Shown here: positions 23,430 to 33,646 of the stretch, one piece after another
Layout: each line of letters starts with the position of its first letter
Position numbering within the stretch: the stretch's first letter is position 1
Origin: Chaetoderma sp. LZ-2023a
Lineage: Eukaryota; Mollusca; Caudofoveata; Chaetodermatida; Chaetodermatidae
DNA: 64,000 nt
Direction: 5' to 3'
Assembly (NCBI GenBank): GCA_034401795.1
Contig: CM067370.1
Coordinates: 67,019,188-67,083,187, forward strand
The notes under the pieces: generated by a model
The model's input: only the letters and a program-made list of their open reading frames with translations
Databases searched by the model: none
What the model was told of the DNA's origin: nothing
Translations under genes and position numbers: made by a program

Positions 23430-25022
23430 CGGCTCTCTCCGTCGTCATTTCCCGGGATCCTTCGTCCATTAACTACTTCGGCGTAACTGCGCCTATGATT
23501 CGATAAATTATTTCCGATACCGTCTGAATAACGGCCATGTGCATCGGTATTTTCACTTGTTAAAATAAAACCGTCACGATCCATATAATGTTCTCCCACG
23601 CGCATCTGATTGTTTATGTCCTTTCTGTAATTGCGGGAACATTCTCGTGGCGTCGTTCGTACGTTCGTCTGTCGGTTGTTTATCGCGTCGATTTCCATGT
23701 CAAAATTTTCTTCTTCACGTGGACGCTTCACCGCTCGTCGTACCAACGGTCGATCTGTCTGTCCGGTCGGTTGCTCTCGGCGCTGGTCACGCGCACCACG
23801 TGGACAATCTCTAACAAAGTGACCATACTGACCACATCCAAAACATTCCGTCCTTACGGTAGGAGTCGCCTGCCGTTTCATATATGTCCCAGAACAATTC
23901 TGGGCCATGTGTCCTTCTCTCCCGCACTGGGAACAGGTCATGGGTGGCCGTTGTGGTCGGGGGCTGTGGTCGCGGTTGTGGTCTCGGTTGTGGTCGTCGT
24001 GTGGTTGGTTGCATTGCCTGACGGCAGTCACTTTTATAGTGACCGATTTGTCCACAATTGTAGCAGGTAATGTTTGCGGCGCTTCTCGGCGATCTGCGTC
24101 CCGCTCCCGGATTAAGTTGCTTGGGTGGCGGGGTTGCTGTTTTTCGCGTGGGTGCAGCGCGTTGGGCTGCCGGTTTAGGTCGTTCTTGCGCTGCTTGCAA
24201 ATCCTGCACCAACCCGCACAGCTGCTCGATCATTTTAGCCTGCTGCATCATTTGGCTTTTTAACCCCCTCACTACTTTCCACACCTCTTTTTCCTCCGCT
24301 GGCTCCAACATATCTATCTCCATCCGCTCTTCACGCCTGCCGTCGTCAATTTTCATTGCCCGTAGCAGGTCGTTGCAGGTCTCCTCCTCCTCGGCAATTT
24401 CGATGGCCCGCGCCAATGTCGTCGTCCTTTTCTGGACGATGCGTTTGCTTACGTTTTTATCGTTCAGGGCACGTAAATAAATGCCCAGGACGGTGGGGCG
24501 ATTATCTGCGTTCGCCTCCAAATACCGTCTGTTAAACGTAACCACTGTCTCGTTTCGGCGTTGATGTGTCCCCTCCAAATCGAATTTGATCTGCTCTCCT
24601 TCATTTGCGGATATAAAATTTAGTGTGACGTATTGCCGCAACTCTTCAAAGGTGACGTCCTCCCTCGCCTTCCCCGCAAGGAATCCGTCCAGCGCCCGTG
24701 CTAATGGTCCCCGGGCTGCTCGGGTAACGACGTAGACAGGTACGCCTTCAAGTCGCCCCTCGTTGGCCGCCCACACCCTCCTTGTGGCGTCCAAAAACTC
24801 TCGTACCTCTTCCGGTACCACTCCGTCACAGGGTTGGATGCGTTCTATAGCGTCCCGGATTTCTCGCCTGTATATTCTCTCGGTCTCGCGTCGGTCCCCG
24901 CCTTGTGCTATGGCTCCCGCCATTGCCGTCCCCATTTCCCGCATGGCTGCCACTGTTTCGGGTCTCAATTGTCGGTCGGTTGGCGGTAGTCCCGGGTTGG
25001 TAGGGTTTTGTGGTTGGGCCAT
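23423..25022 (-). pseudogene. gag: gag (matrix/capsid-like region and three zinc knuckles, frameshifted)
   Basis: The first open frame (25022 to 23811, 403 codons) starts MAQPQNPTNPGLPP and has an alpha-helical, charged middle as in Ty3/Gypsy capsids. A basic proline-rich stretch follows, then a CCHC zinc knuckle, CYNCGQIGHYKSDC, at about residues 320-333. After a CA-rich tract with a run of five G/C bases (23959-23963) the coding sense moves to the second frame (24055 to 23423). That frame supplies two more knuckles, CSQCGREGHMAQNC and CFGCGQYGHFVRDC, and a basic, Asn-rich tail. The 403-codon frame continues past the tract only as low-complexity and nonsense text. Three knuckles in one Gag would be packaging (nucleocapsid) domains. 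Whether the switch is a mutation, a sequencing slip or recoding cannot be told. The end overlaps the protease frame by 7 bases. Confidence 0.8.
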
Positions 25023-25102
25023 TCTGGGCAGTCTATCTCAGTCGTTACTTTGATATATTGTACTCACGGTTCACACAGTGTCCAATCCTGGAATATATAA
25101 AT

Positions 25103-25120
25103 CCTGGCACGGCGAGGCCA
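25103..25120 (-). promoter_or_regulatory. Primer-binding site (putative)
   Basis: One base inside the 5' LTR, the minus strand reads TGGCCTCGCCGTGCCAGG. It starts with TGG, the complement of a tRNA CCA end, and the plus strand reads like a tRNA T-arm plus acceptor end. I could not name the tRNA. Confidence 0.5.
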
Positions 25121-25121
25121 C

Positions 25122-26825
25122 TGAAGATTTTCGATCTTCGGGTCTAATTTAGAAATATATCTTCTACACTTCTGATAAGAATATGATGTACCGGTTGCTG
25201 CGACAACCTCTTATCAAAGATGCAGTAGTACGATTATCTGCTCGCCTCGTCTAAGGTAATGGTGACGATATTTATACTCGATAATCTGGGCCTGATCTGA
25301 CTCGGGTAAAAGATGGTGGCTCGGGACGGTGGTTTTCCGTCGCTTCCAGACTGGACAATACACAACCCAAACTCTTGCTTCGAGAATATCGAAGTGATAA
25401 TTTATTCTCTTAAGTTTGACTGTCTAATATGGCTACGGATATGTGTGACTTATGCTGTCACGATAGAAAACAACCTGTTAAATAAAACTCTAAGTAAATA
25501 TGAGTGGTTTATACTACCACCAATCTCTATCAATTATGGGTGGCTTATACTACCACCAGATACTTTGAGTAACTTTTACTGTCACTCGCGTCTATAGAAA
25601 TAACTGATTTTCATACAATACGAATACTGGTTATTCTATCATTACAAAGTTGCGTTTCACGATTCTCTAGATCATCTTCGTCAAAAACCGTTCTTGGCTA
25701 CTTAAAACCATTCACTAAGAACTTGTTTGAATTTCGACAAATTCAGTTCCACAGAACTATACGGACTCGAGGCTAGGTTTACCTAAGCGCAATAATTTTC
25801 GGAACCAAGATTTTTCTAAAAAGTTAAAGTCCACTTTTTATACTTCTCTGGAGCCCTCTACCATGTTCGTTTTGGTTCCTCTTTCCAGAGTTTGATTCGA
25901 TGCTCATTGATTGTGACGTCATCCTGACTAATCAAACTCCGATTTTCTCTCTTAGGAAAAGAACACCGAACAAGTTAAAGCGGCCTAATTGACTCATGAG
26001 TGTAGAATTCTATCCGATAACCTCCCACAAACTTGACAGTGATGGACATTGCTTCGACAATCATTGCTAATCGTTTCTTAATATCTTATTCTGACTAACG
26101 TCTTCTGTCAACTTTTCGTCTGGTTTTCTAATCTACTTGGCGCCAGACGCTATCATGCCCACGTCCAGCCCCTTGCTTATTAGGCCTACGCCTGCATTTC
26201 AGAAGGGTGCCATGACGTAGTGACCATGTGGTACATCTGATTCACCAACATCTGGTGTCGTATCTGGTGTCGTGGGTCGCCTCTATAGAAATATAGAAAC
26301 CCGGTCACCTTATTACGGTCCTTATGGTAAGTCGGTCGTCGCCACGTTTACTACGTCATTCTATGAGTCATTCAGTCTGTGCTACGTACACTCTGTGCGT
26401 AGCATTCTACCGATGCTCTTGCTTGAATATTTAGAAAACTATTGGTCATAACTTCTGCTGAATACTATAAACGGTTATGCCGCGCCTGCAGCAACAGCTT
26501 TCATCTTTCAACCACCGATAGATTCCATCAGCTCACTGCCCTAAGTCTTAGTCTATTCTATTCCAATTTCATATTCCAATTTCACTTATTGTATCAGCTA
26601 TATTTTCGTGTCAGTTTTGCATCGACTTGATGCACACACTAGATCGCGCTAATACATTTTCGCTCATTGTGTTATCCGTTCCCTAGCTCGTCTGGTATTC
26701 AAAAATACAGTCATATTCTTTGCTGGGGGTCTTGTCATATTCTTCGCTGGGGGTCTTGGACTGCAAATATAAGATGTCCCCGGGGTCATGACCCCCCCCC
26801 CCCAGAAGACAATCCCATACTTACA
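25122..26825 (-). repeat. 5' LTR of the gypsy element
   Basis: A 1704-bp repeat that matches 15824-17508. It has TG...CA ends on the minus strand. Promoter elements lie at 25834-25921 and a polyadenylation signal near 25400. A 12-base C run lies at 26792-26803, where the other LTR has six. Confidence 0.92.
25834..25921 (-). promoter_or_regulatory. 5' LTR promoter: CRE about 70 bp upstream of a TATA box
   Basis: On the minus strand a perfect CRE palindrome TGACGTCA (25914-25921) lies about 70 bp upstream of TATAAAAAG (25834-25842). This is a classic spacing for CREB/ATF-driven Pol II promoters. Transcription would then start near 25810. The 3' LTR has the same pair at 16604-16611 and 16524-16532. 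Confidence 0.55.
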
Positions 26826-26829
26826 ATGT

Positions 26830-29003
26830 GATAAATTGAGAACATATTTGCAGGACAGAGAGAAATGTGTTTATCTTGTTATATTAACATTAAATATTAC
26901 ATAGGTTCTTACTATCATTTACAGTTTCTTACCTGTATCATGTAGTGCTGATGGTGGTTGCGATTGTAATAATGATAGTTTCTTGGTAGTGTCATATCTT
27001 TAAAATGGTTGTAATTGCATCGGCCTTGGATATGATTAGCTATGGGCTATAGGAAGAAGCAGAATATATTTTGGGCAGTCCGTCCATCTTTCCATCCATC
27101 TTGTTGACCATATGTGCAAATTCTGGGGGGTTTTGTTTGATAATTCAGATTCTATCTGGAGCTAAATTATAGGATATATAGAAAGACTCACATTATCGCA
27201 AGAAATATTTGATGATAGAATCATGCAATATCTAGTGAGTTCTAGATGGTATTATGTTCGAAGGCCTGGTTACAGACCGAGTACAGAGATTCTGATACTG
27301 AATATATAGTAGATTATTAGCATTTGAAAAGTGTAAGTTGCGACTAAATTGCGTATTTCGAAATTACTCCATAGTAGAATTTTTTAAACTCTATGCTTTA
27401 TTAGCGCATTCATATATATCTATGTAAACATATGTGTGAAATTTTGGAGCTGAACCTATTACAAGCGATATGCCAGGACATATTGACATCTATCCGATTG
27501 TGGATAATGTGAACCAACTATCTTTCAATGGGGACATATTGCGATTAAGTAACTACATGGACATACTTGGACATACTTGGTAATTATGATATTATTTGAT
27601 GGTAGAATTGTGTAATATTTCGTACAGCACTAGTACATAATACTACATATTGAGTTCTGCACGGCTAGATGTTCAAAAATACATAGATATCGGTATGTAA
27701 ATTATTGGCATCTGACAACTTTTGGTAACTACTAAGTTACGCATTATAAAATTACTTTACGGTGGTATTTTTTTAATCGATATTCTATTAGCGTATTTAT
27801 ATATCGATCTTACATTTTGGGGCCAAACTTATTACAGACAGTAGGCTACCGAAAACCATGGATTTGCCAAAACGTGTGCAAATCTTTACCTTGGAATTGT
27901 GTACTACGAAATTACTTCATTGTAGACATTTTTAAGCTTGATACTTCATTAGCGTATTCATATACCGATCTGACCATATATATGAATTTCGAACCGAATA
28001 TGGGCTGAACTTATAGCAGACAGTATGGTACGGAAAATCACTGATCTGCCAAAATCTAAGCCAATTTGGAATTGCGGACTACGGAATTATTTCATTGTAG
28101 AATTTGTTTTAATTATGAATATAGCTAGCAATGATATGATATCATATTGTTTACAGCTGAAAGTAATTTAGGCTAAATTATACCTTTTAAACTCAAGTTT
28201 ATGTGGGTGAAAATCTGGGGCCGAGCATAACCTACAGACAATAGGGCAGTGAAGACTGAATTGGCTAAAATTTCAGCCAATTTTTGGTATGAAATCGTGT
28301 ACAATGAATTAAGTTACTTCATGGTAAACATTATTTAACTCAATACTTCATTAGCATATTCAGATACCTATCTAACCATATCGGTCGAATTCTTGGACCG
28401 AACACATTGCAGGCATTACTAACTTGGCACATACATCCCCTTTCTGTTGATTTATGTATCTAACCACTACAATGTTATTGACAGCCGTTTTGATTGGAAA
28501 TTCGGAACATTAGTTGTATATACATAGTGCTAAATAACTGCATGCATGGATCTTTTCCCAGTGAAGTATTAAGGACACTAAATTACTAATGAAAATCACA
28601 CCCTATGAGACATAAGAACGCAAATTTATACACTATCTCGAATGTTCAGCCTAGTGTTTTATGCTATAATACATAAGAGGAAAATGAAATAGACACAGTA
28701 CCTGGTATTGTCGTCATAATATATTAAACCGTTACTGTCTAAATTTGGTGAAGAATGTTAAAATATTTAGATATTGAATGTCCATTTGCAGGCCAAAAGA
28801 AAACGTTTTTCACAAATTTGCCACTGGAATCTGAAAAGACTGTCTCGAGAGTCGTTCCAGTGGTAAATTATCAAAAACTGTCCGCTGATGGCATGCAATT
28901 TGACATTGCTCTAGATCACTGTAGGGGCCAGTCTGACCAGTTATGCAATGAGGCGGTTAAAAAACAATTATAGATGATGATAGGCCTATATTCATCACCG
29001 TCG
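26830..29003. repeat. Diverged AT-rich repeats, irregular spacing
   Basis: From about 27350 to 28440 a module recurs near 27360, 27750, 27910, 28085 and 28310: AATTACTTCAT(T)GTAGA, a T-rich stretch, CATTAGCGTATTCATATA, and a later GAACTTATTACAGACAG. Copies are 65-80% alike by eye. No coding motif is recognised, including in the 72-codon ORF at 28755-28973. Confidence 0.45.
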
Positions 29004-29330
29004 TCATTGTGATTTATATACTTTCAACCATAGCTTTCCAGAATCCCATTCCCAAGGTAACTATAGAGGTGAGCTGTTGAATATTTTAAAACTAATTTGA
29101 TTAGATGCTGTCGGTGCTTCTAGCAGCAGCACAGTTAAATTTGTTTCAAAATATCCAACAGAATGTTTATTAGATTCTAAAGACATACAATTCGCACAGC
29201 TTATGGACTTTTCAACTTTCCTGATAGCCATAGCTACGTCATTCATTACGTATTTTGAGTGTGACGTCAGCCTACATGTGACATAATTGATGATGACATC
29301 AACACTTGAGTGAAAGGTTGGATAACTTAT
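29004..29330. repeat. Palindromic MITE-like family, copy 1
   Basis: It contains GAGCTGTTGAATATTTTAAAACTA and its mirror TTTCAAAATATCCAACAGAATG about 30 bp apart, then a tail with a perfect CRE (TGACGTCA, 29262-29269). The same order is seen at 29.57-30.86, 32.06-32.52, 32.87-33.10 and 52.34-52.59 kb. Confidence 0.6.
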
Positions 29331-29564
29331 ACCCTCTTTCCATAAGAGAATCGGTGCATTGCGATTGGGTCTACATGCGTCTGGCAGGGCAAAGCTAACT
29401 ATCTGAATGCTCTTGCTAAAATATGTGGTCAGTTATTACAAGTGGTCCATGTTGGGAGGATCACACATTACTAAGTGGTATTGGCCATTTAATGATCAAA
29501 TTTGTTCATGACAATTTCAAAGGTGGGATCCATTTCTAGCTCAGCTCTGTCCGTTCTTTCGGCA

Positions 29565-30865
29565 TGTTGGAATCAATTTATATACTTTGATTCACGACTT
29601 CCCAGAATCCCATTTTCAAGGTAGCTATACAGGTAAGGTGTCGAATATCCTGAAACTAATTTGATTGGTTGCTTTTGTTGCCTATGACCGTAACAGTGCC
29701 CGGTCAAATTAATTTCAAAATATTCAACAGAATGTTGATTAAAAAGTAAAAATCAGGGTTGTTTTGATTTAATCAAATCGATTAAATCATGATTAAATCA
29801 ACGATTAAATCAAGCTGAATAGATCAACTTTTTATTTGTTTTTTATTTTTTCAATTTTTCCGTCCTCAACTCCACTCATTTGCATTATAAAATTTCTAAA
29901 GATTTTTTTGTTTGTTAACAGTTATTGTAGCTATTGTTTCAAATAGTTAATAGGCATGGTTATATAACATTATACTAATATAAGAACTAAGAAGCTTTAT
30001 TTCTATCGGTACAGTACTACAGTTAGTGGAAACTTTCTTTAGTTGTTATTTGATACGTAAACAGCACAGATCAGTAATATTTTAAACAGTTCTGTGGACA
30101 TTATTTTTAACTGACCTGCCTTTGTCTTCTGCCAGCCACTAGACAATAATTTCAAAAGACAATAATAACGCTAGACCAGCTTAATATTTTGAAACTAATT
30201 TGACTGACAGTAATTGCTGACTACATTCAGTTAAATTGTTTTCAAGATATTTTATACCATGTCCAGAATTATACAGCTGGAAAATTGTATCCACAAAATA
30301 TAAAATGGTTAAAATGTATCATATCAAGTGTAGACAAACCATGGTTACGGTAGAACATGTTTATTTGATGTTTAGTCATGACCCGTCCAGTCGAACAGCA
30401 GTTATTTCAAAATGCGATAAGAAATCCAAAAATGTCTTCAGAACAACAAGAACATTCTGCGATGTTTATTGTCATAATACATTTTAATAGAATAATAGTA
30501 TACATAAGGTCAACATTGTTTATAGCTCCTAGAGATTAGATTATATTGAGTTCAGAACATTAGTACATGTAAAGAATCAATGATTTTGTTAAAGAAGTAA
30601 AAAAATCATAAAAATCATAAAAATCGAAAAAATCAGATGTTTTTGAAAAAATCTTCATTTTTTCCAACACCGGTAAAAACATAAAATGTGTACACTTGAT
30701 GGACTATTCAATATTCACGATGGAGCTAGAGACGTCATTCACTAAGCACGCTGACTATGACGCCTGTGAAGCTTTTATAGGACGCAATTGATAATGGTAA
30801 AGACATACAATGCCCAGTCAAATTAGTATCAAAATATTCAACAGAATGTTGAATATTGTCTGTAT
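29565..30865. repeat. Palindromic MITE-like family, copy 2, split by an insertion
   Basis: The left part (29565-29753) and right part (30673-30865) together give the order seen in copy 1: mirror-repeat core, AATGTTGATTA, then the tail with GGACTATTCAATATTC. The 919 bp between them are a separate insertion. Confidence 0.6.
29754..30672. mobile_element. Non-autonomous hAT-like insertion (919 bp)
   Basis: The ends are CAGGGTTGTTTTGA and, inverted, CGGTGTTGGAAAAA. They are short imperfect inverted repeats of the CAGGG-type seen in hAT elements. The insert is flanked by GTAAAAAT (29746-29753) and GTAAAAAC (30673-30680), an 8-bp target duplication with one mismatch, as expected for hAT. Removing it rebuilds a copy of the surrounding repeat family. 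Near the left end the GATTAAATCA word repeats several times. There is no transposase; the 83-codon ORF inside shows no motif. Confidence 0.6.
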
Positions 30866-30952
30866 GTCCACATGTTGGATTTGTCAATAAAGACTGTTTG
30901 CTTGCTTGCTTGCTTGGTTAGTAAGTAGGTAGGTATAGGTAGGTATGCTTAG

Positions 30953-31272
30953 TTTTTTAATGCACTGGCAACAGGATGACTTCAATTTCTGTGCTAAACC
31001 CGCCTATGGAATGCACCCATTAGTTTACTTTGTTGATCATCATTTCCCCGGTCCGAGATCAAACCCATCCTGCAATTTCGCATAGCATCAGCAACCCAGA
31101 CATCTTTCCGCTGGACCACTGCACCAAGACAAGAATCTTGTTTAAGTGAACCAGTTTTCACATGTTGGGTATACTGATACACTGGCGAATTCATATGAGA
31201 CTCTTTTGGATGCACACAGTATGATGTGTATGCTATGCCCTCACTCGGTCTCCATCGCGACACTGGCAGTAG
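30953..31272 (-). repeat. tRNA-derived SINE, older copy
   Basis: Same family as 14914-15240, minus strand, with about 20% divergence by eye. It has an A-box-like GTGGTCCAGCGG, a damaged B box, and the tail at 30953. The leader segment is also present. A GATT tetranucleotide array (31273-31314) adjoins the 5' end. Confidence 0.65.
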
Positions 31273-31314
<42 letters not shown>

Positions 31315-31318
<4 letters not shown>

Positions 31319-32054
31319 CCCGGGGATTAAATCGTAAAGACAAAATTCGTACACGTGATTGACTATTCAATGTTCCTGATGAAGCTATTTACATCATTCA
31401 TCGCGTATTTTGATTGTGACATCATCCTACATATGACGTAAATAATTATGACGTCATATGCTTGGCTGACAGATCAGATCCATCCATTTATCATAGAGAT
31501 ATCCTATGCCGATTTGCAGACCAAGAGGCTTTTGTTTTTGGCACTTTACCATTCGAGCCAGTCATTCTAGTTGTAAATTTTCAGAAATGTCTACCTGTTA
31601 GATGTAAATGGTAGTTTCTCAAGATTACTACAGAAGCCACTTTGGCCAGTTTTATCCGGATGATTGTTGAAGTGGAGATTAACCGATGCACATGGGTCAA
31701 ATCACAATACCATTTTATTTCTGATGCAAATGTACAGTAAACAATTAGCCCAGGCCACTAGCGGTAGGTACAACTAGCCCCAATAGTGAGGGTATGCGTT
31801 TAATGCACAGGAGAGATCTATACAATATATCCTAAATCTATGATTCCAATCTAAATAGAGGCGCGCTATCCCACTCTCATTAAAAATAATATTTCGCTCT
31901 CGTTAGCGGTAGATCTGGCGAGAACGTGAATGACCCCAATTCCTTGCGCAAAATGGCAGCGCCTATAGGCAATGGACTGTTCCAGTTTTAGCTATGCCCG
32001 CTCACCTCTAGCTAAGCTCCACCTACACTTCGCAGTGTTGGGATCGATCGATCC
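31315..32054. repeat. Further pieces of the CRE-bearing repeat and a GAGGCGCGCT repeat
   Basis: The tail of the palindromic family is visible to about 31460, with a perfect CRE at 31449-31456. The block at about 31780-31975 (TCCTAAATCTATGATTCCAAT, AGAGGCGCGCT, CAAAATGGC) recurs at 35583-35745. No gene. Confidence 0.45.
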
Positions 32055-32090
32055 CCGCGAAAGCCCTGACTATCAATTTCCTGAAATCTA

Positions 32091-32519
32091 TACAGGTAAG
32101 CCATTGAATATTTTGTAACTAATTTGACTGGGTGCTGTTGCTGCATATGGCAGCAACAGCGCCCAGTCAAAATAGTTTCAAAATATTAAACAGAATATGT
32201 ATTAAATAGTAGACATTAAATTCTTACAACAACTCATAGTCCGTCTTCAATGGGCCTTTCCAATTTTCCTTCGATTATATGATGCCATATGACGTCATAG
32301 ACAACTAAGTGACGCGCATGCTGACATCATATTCATTACGTCATAAATGATTCTATTTAACTCTTAATCGTCCAACACATTGTAAGAATTGTATGTCTGC
32401 TATTTAATAAACATGCTCTTTAGTATTTTGAAACTAATGTGACTGGGCGCTGTTGCTGCCATAAGCAGCAACAGCAACCAATCAAATTAGTTTCAAAATA
32501 TTTAGCAGCTTACCTGTAC
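32091..32519. repeat. Palindrome within palindrome (MITE-like copy 3)
   Basis: The outer arms, 32091-32228 and 32381-32519, are inverted copies (TACAGGTAAG... and ...CTTACCTGTA). Each arm is itself a hairpin: 32104-32190 around GCTGCATATGGCAGC and 32421-32504 around GCTGCCATAAGCAGC. Between the arms lies a perfect CRE at 32290-32297. Such a nested fold-back fits a MITE that duplicated in inverted orientation. Confidence 0.65.
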
Positions 32520-32869
32520 AGTTTTCTGAAAACTGATATTCAGGTATTTCAAGGATCGCTCGCTCCCAACACCAGCGAGGTGTTGGTGGAGCTTAGCTAG
32601 AGGTGGGCGGGGCCTGACTGAAACTGAAAAGGTCCATTGTGTTCATGACGTACTTGTCTAAGTCATTCATGACGTCATATTGACGTCATTGATTATGATG
32701 CCATTATACACGTCATGAAGGTGATTACGACGTCATGTGATGGATGGATAATATGGAAATGTCCATTCTAGACACAACCACGTGAATGAGTAGAGCTGCG
32801 CGGCCAAGGAAAGAGATGAGAGGCTTACATGCACATTCGTCGTAGTCGTCGTGATTTATATACATGCTT

Positions 32870-33100
32870 TGAACCATGGCTTCCCAGAATCCCCTTTCCA
32901 CGGTAACTATGGAGGTGAGCTGTATATTTTGGAATTAGTTTGACTGGCTGTTGCTGCTTATTAAATAGTAAAAAGCTCTTAAATTCGTACAGCTGAAGGA
33001 CTTTTCAGTGTTCCTGTTGGCCAAAGCTTACATCAGCCATTACGTATTTTGACTGTGACGTCGCCCTACCGGGACGGGGGGGGGGATAATTGATTATAAA
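32870..33100. repeat. Palindromic MITE-like family, copy 4 (partial)
   Basis: It starts with the shared TTGAACCATGGCTTCCCAGAATCC-type lead-in and half of the mirror core, then the tail. A ten-base G run is at 33076-33085. Confidence 0.5.
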
Positions 33101-33169
33101 GGCAAAGCTCTACAATGTCTGACCGCTCTTGCTAAAATAGGTGCTCACTTATTACAAGTGATTCGACTG

Positions 33170-33420
33170 ATTAGGCTACGTTATAAGGTCATAAACAAGT
33201 TAATGTACTTACAAAACATAAACAGAAATTCTGTCTTGTTTTGCAAACATGTTAATTTATTCTTTAGATGTTCTATACCACTAGTCGCCGGTTTTACAGT
33301 ACAGCTCATACACGTAAATAAGTCACTATATTTGCAAAGAAAACCAGAAATTCTACCTTGTTCTGAAAACGTTTTAATTTATTGTTTAGGTCTTCTGTGC
33401 CAAACGGTGTCAGGTTTGGC
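33170..33420. repeat. Tandem ~103-bp repeat, two units
   Basis: AGAAATTCT(G/A)(T/C)CTTGTT followed by AATTTATT(C/G)TTTAG occurs at about 33226 and 33345. An ORF of 92 codons spans both units but is explained by the repeat. Confidence 0.4.
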
Positions 33421-33646
33421 GGAAACTGCGAGATAAAAAACCCCAACTCGCTTTAACCATTATCTTGCTGATTTCAAAGGCTAGGCCTAGTTGTTTCACG
33501 GTCAGTACAAGAAAGATTTGTGTAGATTATGTAAACAATAATGCTGAAAGTTGTCTACATGTGTGCAGCAACGGTTTACGGCAGCAGTTTCCAAAATGAA
33601 TAGAAGTTATCATATAGTTATCATATGTACATATATGTATCATATA

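Larger units (their letters stand above)
15824..26825 (-). mobile_element. Ty3/Gypsy-type endogenous retrovirus with env, 11.0 kb, nearly full length
   Basis: Two direct LTRs (15824-17508 and 25122-26825) begin TGTAAGTATGGG and end AATCTTCA when read on the minus strand. The element is flanked by the 4-bp target duplication ATGT at 15820-15823 and 26826-26829. Order on the minus strand is 5' LTR, PBS, gag, protease, RT/RNase H, integrase remnants, env, 3' LTR. The LTRs look about 97% alike by eye. Differences include a 12-base segment near 25187 missing from the 3' LTR and a longer C run in the 5' LTR, so insertion is not very recent. All main genes are broken at least once, so this copy is not autonomous. 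Confidence 0.93.

Noticed and set aside
23588..25053. Plus-strand ORFs of 96-160 codons opposite gag
   Set aside because: Shadows of gag; the GC-rich coding strand leaves the antisense frames open by chance.
33158..33436. 92-codon ORF with hydrophobic stretches
   Set aside because: It spans two units of a ~103-bp tandem repeat and has no known motif.
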